Of a stretch of DNA of 5,644 nucleotides, positions 1 to 5,410 are shown piece by piece. This DNA comes from Bacteroidales bacterium. Its GTDB lineage: Bacteria > Bacteroidota > Bacteroidia > Bacteroidales > JAADJA01. Below the pieces are notes generated by a model, which did no database searches, was not told the DNA's origin, and saw only the letters and a list, made by a program, of their open reading frames with translations. The translations under genes were made by a program, and so were the position numbers. Position 1 is the first letter of the stretch; each line of letters opens with the position of its first letter. The stretch is from positions 1 to 5,644 of the forward strand of contig JAOZLR010000183.1 of assembly GCA_029934735.1 (NCBI GenBank), written 5' to 3'.

Positions 1-385
1 GTGATATGGCAAGACCCATAAATACAGATTCAATTACTCCTCTGTCGCTATGTCCTCCGGGAGGAACCTGAATAATTTTTGGGTTTTTGGAATTAATATC
101 CCTGATAATTGTTATTGACAAAGGATTGGTACCTGAATTGGCAGTAACGGCAATCTTGTCATCAGGACTGAGGGTAAGCCCAAACGGATGTGGAGCAACC
201 TGATACGACACACCTTCAGGCTCAACAAGCCTGCCATTAGGGATCACAGTTTTTCCTGTTTTGTCAATTTTGCAATATCTGCTTCCTGCCGGAGCGTTTG
301 CAATCCAGATTTTGTCCTGCTGACAATTTCCCGAAAAATATAACATTAAGAGAATAATGGAAATAGTAAATGAGAGATGTTTCAT
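1..385 (-). CDS. Exported YncE-like beta-propeller / phosphoesterase, N-terminal part (cut by window edge)
   Basis: This reading frame starts at the ATG at 385-383 and stays open for 128 codons to the window edge, so the C-terminus is missing. Residues 1-20 form a signal peptide (MKH, then a run of hydrophobic residues). Cys21 in FSGNC could be a lipidation site, but Asn at -1 is unusual for a lipobox, so plain secretion is also possible. The mature part reads as the first blades of a propeller: DKIWIANAPAG, then PNGRLVEPEG, then APHPFGLTLSPDDKIAVTAN and SGTNPLSITIIRD. This pattern of NGR, HPFGL.LSPD and AVTANSGT is what I know from large secreted proteins with an N-terminal YncE/SMP-30-like propeller and a C-terminal alkaline-phosphatase-like phosphoesterase domain. 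The second domain is outside the window, so catalytic activity is inferred only. A propeller-only protein is the alternative. The gene is divergent from the DUF5686 gene across a 195-bp gap. Confidence 0.75.
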   Translation of the reverse strand, partial: MKHLSFTISIILLMLYFSGNCQQDKIWIANAPAGSRYCKIDKTGKTVIPNGRLVEPEGVSYQVAPHPFGLTLSPDDKIAVTANSGTNPLSITIIRDINSKNPKIIQVPPGGHSDRGVIESVFMGLAIS

Positions 386-393
386 AACTGTTA

Positions 394-409
394 TTTTGTT
401 GAAACAAAA
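394..409. repeat. Inverted repeat TTTTGTT-ga-AACAAAA over the minus-strand promoter
   Basis: Two perfect 7-base arms (394-400 and 403-409) are separated by two bases. Read on the minus strand, the repeat overlaps the TTTG of the -7 box and ends nine bases before the ATG. It could be an operator or a hairpin in a very short leader. The same arrangement, with longer arms, precedes the divergent gene at 558-577. T/A-rich leaders make such repeats easier to get by chance, so its function is unproven. Confidence 0.5.
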
Positions 410-412
410 GTA
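405..412 (-). promoter_or_regulatory. -7 promoter element TACTTTTG of the YncE-like gene
   Basis: On the minus strand the sequence TACTTTTG fits the Bacteroidota -7 consensus TAnnTTTG and lies 19 bases before the start codon. The expected transcription start would leave a leader of only about a dozen bases. No clear TTTG -33 box is present at the usual distance; the nearest is a TTTACTG. The start codon has an A-rich leader and no Shine-Dalgarno motif, as is normal in this phylum. The box overlaps an inverted repeat at 394-409. Confidence 0.5.
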
Positions 413-554
413 TTGAAAAAATGACAGTAAAATATCTGGAGTCTTAAAATTGTTTTATTCCACCTAAAAAATGTTGAATTAATATGCCTTCGATGTTACT
501 TAATTGCTTATTATGCGTCTTATATTTTCTATCACTGAATATCAAATATTATTC

Positions 555-562
555 TATTTTTG
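555..562 (+). promoter_or_regulatory. -7 promoter element TATTTTTG of the DUF5686 gene
   Basis: TATTTTTG matches TAnnTTTG and ends 18 bases before the ATG at 581. A transcription start at about 568-570 would give a leader of about 12 bases. The -33 region around 525-530 is T-rich (TTTTCT) but has no clean TTTG. Confidence is moderate because the surrounding DNA is strongly AT-rich. Confidence 0.5.
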
Positions 563-577
563 TTTTTCAAAACAAAA
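558..577. repeat. Inverted repeat with 9-base arms between promoter and start codon
   Basis: TTTTGTTTT (558-566) and AAAACAAAA (569-577) are perfect reverse complements separated by TC. The repeat starts inside the -7 box and ends three bases before the ATG, so most of the predicted leader is one arm of it. It could bind a regulator at the promoter or limit translation by pairing. The 394-409 repeat before the divergent gene has the same core and, read on the minus strand, the same TC spacer. Confidence 0.55.
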
Positions 578-580
578 TAA

Positions 581-3079
581 ATGAAGTCTGCAGTTATTTT
601 TATTTTTGTATTTTTTGCAATTTATGCGGTAAACGGACAAAACTATAGAGTATCAGGAAAAGTTTTTGATTCTGAAAACAGCTTGCCATTGCCATTCGTA
701 AACATCGTTATCAATAACACACAACTTGGTACAACAACCGACATTGATGGTAAATTCTCTATAAAAACATCAACTCCAATAACTACTTTACACCTTTCTT
801 ATGTGGGTTATAAGCCTGTTAATTACGCGGTTGGGACTGAAACCAAAAACCTGAGAATTAAGATGAAGCCAACCGAATACGAGCTTTCGGAAGTGGTGAT
901 CATACCCGGCATCAATCCTGCTCATCGCATTGTTAACAACTGTATTGATAACAGGAAAATAAATGACCCTGAAAAGCTTCCTGCTTTTTCTTACACCTCC
1001 TATGACAAGATGATATTTACGCTTGACCTTGATTCGATTGACCGGGCAAGGATTGATACATTGAAAATTGATACGGTGGATGCTGATACTGCAAAAAATG
1101 AATTCCGTGAATATCTCAAGGACCATCATATATTTTTAATGGAGACGGTAACAAAAAGAAAGTTCATGTACCCCGACAGAAGTAACGAGGATGTTATTGC
1201 AACACGTGTTTCCGGGTTAAGAGATCCTATTTTTGTTTTTGCTCTGTCGATGATGCAAAGTACTTCCTTCTACAAAGACAGGGTTAAATTAATGAATAAA
1301 GAGTATGTAAATCCAATAAGCAATGGGAGTACAAAAAAATATTATTTTCAACTTGAAGATACTCTTTACACCGAAAAGGGTGATTCGGTATTTGTAATCT
1401 CCTTCAGGCCATTTTTGAAAACAAATTTCGATGGTCTCAAAGGAGTTATCTCAATCAACTCTAATCGTTGGGCAATACAGAATGTAATTGCAGAGCCGGC
1501 GGTTACAAAAGGGATGATGAGTCTGAGAATACAGCAGATGTATGATTTTGTAAATAATGAGCAATGGTTTCCTGTACAGTTAAATACGGAAGTTATTCTG
1601 AACGAAGTTCAGGTGGGAGACTCAACAGTGGCATTATCTGCAGGGGAGAATTATGAAGATACTCTGAATCGGAAAATAGTCAGAATACCTTTTGGTTTTG
1701 GAAAGAGCTATATTCGCGATATTGACCTGCACCCGACATTACGAAAACGTGACCTCTCAAATCTTGCAGTTGATGTTGATCCTAATGCGACGCACAGGGA
1801 TGAAAATTTCTGGCTTGGATATCGTGTTGACTCCCTGACAAATAAGGATAGAAATACCTATGAATTTATTGACAGCATCAGCAAAGAGGCTAATTTGGAA
1901 AGGATGGCGAAAACCTATGAAAGCCTTATGACCGGGAAAATTCCTGTTTGGTATTTCGATCTGGATATCGATAGGTTTTTAGGGTACAATAACTTTGAAG
2001 GATTTTCGCTTGGTGCCGGACTACATACAAACAACCGAATGTCGCAGGTTTTTAAAATCGGAGGATTTGTCAGATATGGTTTTAAAGATATGGTTTTAAA
2101 GTACGGGGGTGATCTGGATTTAATGCTTTACTACAATTATGATCTAAAGCTTAACCTGTTTTATATGAATGATGAAACCGAGACATCGGGAATTTCTTTT
2201 TTTGATGATGGAAGGAGATTGTTAGCCCCTAAAAATTTTAGAAACTTTCTGATTTCAAGAATGGATTTTACAGAAGTTTACAGGGCTTCAATCGAGTTTC
2301 AGACACTGAAATTTTTGAAAGCCTACTTTGGATTTTCAAAAACTTCAAAAAGAGTTTCAAATGACTATCTTTATGAGGAACCTGGTAGCACCGGTGAAGG
2401 ACTGAACAGTTTTAATTTTACCGAAGCAATCATTGGTTTAAAATATGCCTATGGCGAAAAATTTATCAGGAATATAAGGAGAAAAATTTCACTCGGCACT
2501 AAATATCCGGTTTTCTGGTTTCAATATACCAGGGGAATGAGTGGAGTGCTTGATGGTGAGTTTGAGTATAACAGATATGACTTTAAGGTTGAAAAGTCAT
2601 TTCATATAAATTATCTTGGAACAACCTCCTTAAAACTAATGGCTGGCTATGTTGATTCTGACATACCATATACAAACCTCTATAATGGCCACGGCAGTTA
2701 TCGGGTATTTAATATTTATGCGCCCGGTAGTTTTTCGACAATGAGGATGAACGAATTTCTGTCGAATAAATATGTTTCATTATATTTTACGCACGATTTT
2801 GGAAAGTTACTGATGGATAGTAAGAATTGGTTTCATCCTGAATTTGCCATAGCAACAAATATCGGTTTCGGATGGCTTGATTTTAAAGAGAGTCACAAGA
2901 ATATTTATTACAGCACAATGGAAAAAGGTTATTATGAGTCTGGGATATTGGTAAACAACCTTGTAAATCTTAAAGTGTACTCTGTTGGTGTCGGTGCTTT
3001 TTACCGGTATGGGCCATATTCATTTCCCTATGCACCTGATAACCTCAGCGGCAAGTTTACTCTTACCTTTAAGTTCTGA
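581..3079 (+). CDS. DUF5686 outer-membrane beta-barrel protein with carboxypeptidase-regulatory-like domain
   Basis: A complete 832-residue protein of the usual length for DUF5686 proteins with an N-terminal regulatory-like domain. Residues 1-20 are a signal peptide ending near VNGQ, which fixes the start. Residues 21-97 are the CarboxypepD_reg-like beta-sandwich (VSGKV, PLPFVNIVI, GTTTDIDGKFSI, LSYVGYKP), also seen at the N-terminus of TonB-dependent receptors. LSEVVI follows, then INPAHRIV at 111-118, which I associate with the start of the DUF5686 region. From about 465 to the end come alternating aromatic/hydrophobic strands (GFSLGAG, RYGFKDMVLKYGGDL), and the protein ends in ..LTFKF; a terminal Phe is the usual outer-membrane assembly signal. 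It is therefore most likely an outer-membrane barrel with a periplasmic domain. Its substrate is unknown. No TonB plug domain is visible, so it should not be called a SusC-type receptor. It has its own promoter and probably its own terminator, so it appears monocistronic. Confidence 0.9.
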   Translation: MKSAVIFIFVFFAIYAVNGQNYRVSGKVFDSENSLPLPFVNIVINNTQLGTTTDIDGKFSIKTSTPITTLHLSYVGYKPVNYAVGTETKNLRIKMKPTEYELSEVVIIPGINPAHRIVNNCIDNRKINDPEKLPAFSYTSYDKMIFTLDLDSIDRARIDTLKIDTVDADTAKNEFREYLKDHHIFLMETVTKRKFMYPDRSNEDVIATRVSGLRDPIFVFALSMMQSTSFYKDRVKLMNKEYVNPISNGSTKKYYFQLEDTLYTEKGDSVFVISFRPFLKTNFDGLKGVISINSNRWAIQNVIAEPAVTKGMMSLRIQQMYDFVNNEQWFPVQLNTEVILNEVQVGDSTVALSAGENYEDTLNRKIVRIPFGFGKSYIRDIDLHPTLRKRDLSNLAVDVDPNATHRDENFWLGYRVDSLTNKDRNTYEFIDSISKEANLERMAKTYESLMTGKIPVWYFDLDIDRFLGYNNFEGFSLGAGLHTNNRMSQVFKIGGFVRYGFKDMVLKYGGDLDLMLYYNYDLKLNLFYMNDETETSGISFFDDGRRLLAPKNFRNFLISRMDFTEVYRASIEFQTLKFLKAYFGFSKTSKRVSNDYLYEEPGSTGEGLNSFNFTEAIIGLKYAYGEKFIRNIRRKISLGTKYPVFWFQYTRGMSGVLDGEFEYNRYDFKVEKSFHINYLGTTSLKLMAGYVDSDIPYTNLYNGHGSYRVFNIYAPGSFSTMRMNEFLSNKYVSLYFTHDFGKLLMDSKNWFHPEFAIATNIGFGWLDFKESHKNIYYSTMEKGYYESGILVNNLVNLKVYSVGVGAFYRYGPYSFPYAPDNLSGKFTLTFKF

Positions 3080-3103
3080 CATTTGGATTTTTTGTTGTCA
3101 GAA
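3074..3103 (+). terminator. Probable intrinsic terminator overlapping the DUF5686 stop codon
   Basis: TTCTGACA (3074-3081) and TGTCAGAA (3096-3103) are perfect 8-base reverse complements with a 14-base loop. A G-U pair can add one step at the base. Downstream to about 3124 the strand is T-rich (TAATTATTTTTG, TTATTTTTG). The TGA at 3077-3079 lies inside the 5' arm. The stem is not GC-rich and the T tracts begin a few bases late, so efficiency is uncertain. Confidence 0.5.
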
Positions 3104-3120
3104 TAATTATTTTTGTTATT

Positions 3121-3246
3121 TTTGTCATTAGTCCAATTACAAATAAAACTGTTATTGTCCCAATGCATGGAAATAGAGATATGGCAAAAGGAACTTTTTT
3201 TGCTATCCTTAAACAGGCAGGAATAGATAAGAGTAGTTTTCTTTAG
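3121..3246 (+). pseudogene. C-terminal relic of a HicA-family toxin gene
   Basis: Frame 1 from about 3121 to the TAG at 3244-3246 reads FVISPITNKTVIVPMHG, then NRDMAKGTFFAILKQAG, then IDKSSFL. This resembles the second half of HicA, a double-stranded-RNA-binding-fold mRNA interferase of about 60-80 residues: SPITNK, the VP.HGN strand turn, the KGT and the ILKQAGI final helix are all typical. The first half is missing, including the family's GSH/GNH segment with the catalytic histidine. No plausible start codon lies upstream; the only in-frame ATGs, at 3163 and 3181, fall inside the conserved part. No HicB antitoxin frame is present before lysS, which begins its 3' end 44 bases downstream. I infer a decayed or deleted toxin-antitoxin locus, not a working gene. 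A 28-codon peptide from 3163 is possible but has no supporting signals. Confidence 0.7.
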
Positions 3247-3289
3247 CGTTAATCGTTTCTCTGTGAGAATGTATTTATAAAATTATTTA

Positions 3290-5005
3290 CTAAGCCTCAA
3301 TCCAACCCTTTACCTCTTCAATCTTTAATGCCGGAATATCTAATTTTAATTTTTTTCGCAACCCGTTAAGGTCGTTAAAAAGTTTGTTGGGGTTTGCCTG
3401 CTTTAACTCTTCAACTGTTGTGAAGCCTTTTTTCCTTATTGCAACAATCCATTCCTTTTGGATACCAATTTGCATAAAGTCTTCATCAGTGGCATCTGCC
3501 TGTATTTTTTCCGGTCTCATCTGGGGGAAGAAAAGAACATCCTGAATCGACTGGCTGTTGGTCATAATCATAGCAAGGCGATCGATACCGATACCAAGCC
3601 CCGCAGTTGGCGGCATTCCATACTCAAGTGCTTTTAAGAAGTCCTCATCAAGAACCATAGATTCCTCATCACCTCTTTTGCCAAGTTCGAGCTGTGATTC
3701 AAAGCGTTGACGCTGGTCAATTGGGTCGTTTAATTCGGAGAAGGCATTGCATATCTCTTTTCCGTTAACAATTGCCTCAAAGCGTTCAACCAGCCCCTCT
3801 TTGCTTCTGTGTTTCTTGGCAAGTGGCGACATCTCAACAGGATAATCAGTAATAAATGTTGGCTGAATAAGCTTAGCTTCTACTGTTTCTCCAAAAATCT
3901 CATCAATAAGTTTTCCTTTTCCCATTGAGGCATCAATATTAACACCAACTTTCTTTGCAACTTCAACAAGCTGCTCCTCATTCATTTCCGATATGTCGTG
4001 ACCTGTATATTCTTCGATAGCCTCATACATCGTATATCTTTTCCAGGGACGCTTAAAGTCAATCAGATGTTCTCCGACCTGTACTTTTGTTGTTTCGTGC
4101 ATATCGAGTGCTATTTTCTCAACCATCTCCTCAACAAGATTCATCATCCACTCATAATCCTTATAGGCAACATACAGCTCAACCTGGGTGAATTCCGGAT
4201 TGTGAAACCTGTCCATTCCTTCATTTCTGAAATCTTTTGAAAACTCATAAACTCCGTCGAATCCACCTACAATAAGCCTTTTAAGGTAAAGCTCATTCGC
4301 AATACGAAGGTAAAGAGTCATATCAAGAGAGTTGTGGTGGGTCTTGAATGGGCGTGCAGCAGCTCCTCCATAAAGTGGTTGAAGAATAGGTGTTTCAACT
4401 TCAAGATAGCCTCTTTCATTCAGGAACCCGCGCATCGAATTAATCATCCTTGTCCTTTTAACAAATGTTTCCCGCACTTCAGGATTTACTATCAGGTCTA
4501 AGTAGCGCTGACGGTAACGCAACTCGGGATCGGTGAAAGCATCAAAAACCTTGTCTTCCTTCTCTTTTACAACAGGAAGTACTTTTAAGGACTTGCTCAA
4601 CAGCTTAAACTCCTTTACATGTATGGTTGTCTCACCCATTTTTGTGGTGAAGACATAACCTTTCACGCCAATTATATCACCAATGTCAAGAAGGCGTTTG
4701 AAAACAATATTGTACATTGTTTTGTCTTCATCAGGACAAATTTCATCCCTCTTGAAATAGAGTTGTATCCTGCCTGTTGCATCCTGAATCTCAGTAAATG
4801 AAGCTGCGCCCATTATCCTGCGTTGCATTATTCTACCCGAAATGGTGACATCCTGGTAAAGAGAATTGTCTTTTGGAAAATTATCCACAATTTCCTTTGC
4901 CGTGACATTTATGTCAAATTTTTCAGCCGGATACGGATCTATGCCAAGTTTATGTAACTCTTCGAGTGATTGACGACGTATGATCTCCTGTTCGCTTAAA
5001 GCCAT
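3290..5005 (-). CDS. lysS: Lysyl-tRNA synthetase, class II
   Basis: A complete 571-residue cytoplasmic enzyme that charges tRNA-Lys with lysine using ATP. The anticodon-binding OB fold covers about residues 52-140 (VTISGRIMQRRIMGAASFTEIQD). The class II core follows: motif 1 around 181-206 (ending LEVETPILQP), then GGAAARPFKTHHN at 213-225 and YLRIANELYLKRL at 232-244. Motif 2 is FSKDFRNEGMDRFHNPEFT at 255-273. VNGKEICNAFSELNDP at 413-428 is the conserved active-site strand, and motif 3 is GLGIGIDRLAMI at 469-480. Residues from about 505 form a tail of roughly 65 residues that is absent from the 505-residue E. coli enzyme; I recall this longer form as normal in Bacteroidota. The ATG at 5005-5003 gives the expected MALSEQE-type N-terminus. 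The gene has its own promoter at 5072-5079 and converges on the DUF5686 gene. No key residue appears to be missing. Confidence 0.98.
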   Translation of the reverse strand: MALSEQEIIRRQSLEELHKLGIDPYPAEKFDINVTAKEIVDNFPKDNSLYQDVTISGRIMQRRIMGAASFTEIQDATGRIQLYFKRDEICPDEDKTMYNIVFKRLLDIGDIIGVKGYVFTTKMGETTIHVKEFKLLSKSLKVLPVVKEKEDKVFDAFTDPELRYRQRYLDLIVNPEVRETFVKRTRMINSMRGFLNERGYLEVETPILQPLYGGAAARPFKTHHNSLDMTLYLRIANELYLKRLIVGGFDGVYEFSKDFRNEGMDRFHNPEFTQVELYVAYKDYEWMMNLVEEMVEKIALDMHETTKVQVGEHLIDFKRPWKRYTMYEAIEEYTGHDISEMNEEQLVEVAKKVGVNIDASMGKGKLIDEIFGETVEAKLIQPTFITDYPVEMSPLAKKHRSKEGLVERFEAIVNGKEICNAFSELNDPIDQRQRFESQLELGKRGDEESMVLDEDFLKALEYGMPPTAGLGIGIDRLAMIMTNSQSIQDVLFFPQMRPEKIQADATDEDFMQIGIQKEWIVAIRKKGFTTVEELKQANPNKLFNDLNGLRKKLKLDIPALKIEEVKGWIEA

Positions 5006-5071
5006 CTTTTGCTTGATTTTAATTGATATTCTGACGAGAGTTAAGATAATATCCCATCATAAAAAACGGTG

Positions 5072-5079
5072 CAAAGGTA
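5072..5079 (-). promoter_or_regulatory. -7 promoter element TACCTTTG of lysS
   Basis: On the minus strand the sequence is TACCTTTGCACCG, a very typical Bacteroidota housekeeping -7 box (TAnnTTTG) with its flanks. It lies 66 bases before the lysS ATG, giving a predicted leader of about 60 bases that is AT-rich and lacks a Shine-Dalgarno motif. I see no convincing TTTG at -33. I also see no T-box-like or lysine-riboswitch-like structure, and the leader is too short for either. Confidence 0.7.
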
Positions 5080-5188
5080 TGAAAGGAAATTGATTTTTGT
5101 TATTTTAACCCGGATTATGCCATTTTATCAATAGCATATTTTACAACAAAATAGTTGCTGATTTTTTCAAAGTCTCCTTAAATCGGCT

Positions 5189-5196
5189 TATATTTG
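5189..5196 (+). promoter_or_regulatory. Promoter-like TATATTTG before the intergenic hairpin
   Basis: TATATTTG fits TAnnTTTG. The upstream region near 5163-5170 is T-rich but lacks an exact TTTG. Transcription from here would start near 5203, about 23 bases before the hairpin at 5226-5266, and could run on into the ORF6N gene. A single 6-of-8 consensus match in AT-rich DNA is weak evidence. Confidence 0.3.
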
Positions 5197-5225
5197 CCTG
5201 AGTTTTAATAAAAGGGAGGGTTATT

Positions 5226-5266
5226 AGACAGACTGCCCCAATATTTTCTGGGGACTGCAGTTGTCT
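5226..5266. other. Imperfect hairpin, possible RNA structure
   Basis: AGACA (5226-5230) pairs with TGTCT (5262-5266), CTG (5233-5235) with CAG (5258-5260), and CCCCA (5236-5240) with TGGGG (5249-5253). The loop is ATATTTTC. A G-T step and a bulged A lie on the left, and a four-base bulge ACTG lies on the right. The total is 13 Watson-Crick pairs with a GC-rich top in otherwise AT-rich DNA. Neither strand has a T tract directly after it, so it is not a standard terminator. It may be a structured leader, part of a small RNA, or the remnant of a small mobile repeat. Confidence 0.45.
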
Positions 5267-5299
5267 GTAAGCTCGCACCAAAAAATGGAACTGCTAAAA

Positions 5300-5311
5300 T
5301 GAAAGCTTTCA
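5300..5311. repeat. 12-bp perfect palindrome TGAAAGCTTTCA
   Basis: The sequence is identical to its reverse complement over 12 bases and is centred about 40 bases upstream of the ORF6N -7 box. That distance suits an activator or operator site, but no known regulator motif is recognised and chance cannot be excluded. Confidence 0.35.
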
Positions 5312-5347
5312 AATTAGGATTATTTTAGATTTTACTCTTAAAAACTG

Positions 5348-5355
5348 TATCTTTG
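5348..5355 (+). promoter_or_regulatory. -7 promoter element TATCTTTG of the ORF6N gene
   Basis: TATCTTTG is a close match to the TAnnTTTG consensus and lies 55 bases before the ATG at 5411. Transcription would start near 5362 and leave a leader of about 49 bases. The -33 region is TATTTTAG, a partial match only. The leader is A-rich (AATAAAGAACAGTA before the ATG) with no Shine-Dalgarno motif. Confidence 0.6.
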
Positions 5356-5410
5356 TAATCAGAATAAAGAACCTAAAAATTGATTTATAGATTATCAATA
5401 AAGAACAGTA

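Larger units (their letters stand above)
5006..5410. other. 405-bp intergenic region between divergent lysS and the ORF6N gene
   Basis: No coding frame with recognisable similarity is present on either strand. It holds the lysS promoter on the minus strand (5072-5079), a promoter-like TATATTTG on the plus strand (5189-5196), an imperfect hairpin (5226-5266), a 12-bp palindrome (5300-5311) and the likely ORF6N promoter (5348-5355). The stretch 5080-5188 is AT-rich and I see no structure in it beyond a weak 5-base inverted repeat. For a gap that needs only two divergent promoters it is long, which leaves room for a small RNA or a regulated leader. Confidence 0.6.

Noticed and set aside
788..1129. 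113-codon open frame on the minus strand
   Set aside because: It lies wholly inside the DUF5686 gene on the opposite strand, has no recognisable domain, and has no promoter or leader signal.
581..3079. TonB-dependent SusC-like receptor
   Set aside because: The N-terminal regulatory-like domain is shared with SusC proteins, but no TonB plug domain follows and the INPAHRIV region and length fit DUF5686 instead.
3257..3269. TTCTC-TGT-GAGAA hairpin as the lysS terminator
   Set aside because: The stem is only five pairs and no T tract follows it on the minus strand.
3998..4240. 80-codon open frame on the plus strand
   Set aside because: It is antisense to the catalytic core of lysS, whose protein sequence is strongly conserved there, and the product resembles no family I know.
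4619..4801. 60-codon open frame on the plus strand
   Set aside because: It is antisense to the lysS OB-fold region and has no independent support.
5226..5266. Hairpin as an intrinsic terminator
   Set aside because: Neither strand has a T tract directly after the stem, and no gene ends just before it on either strand.
5226..5266. Hairpin as a single CRISPR repeat or insertion-sequence end
   Set aside because: There is no second copy, spacer pattern, transposase or flanking target duplication in the window.
5299..5328. Nine-codon frame MKAFKLGLF as a leader peptide
   Set aside because: It lies upstream of the likely ORF6N transcription start, has no runs of regulatory codons, and is short enough to arise by chance.
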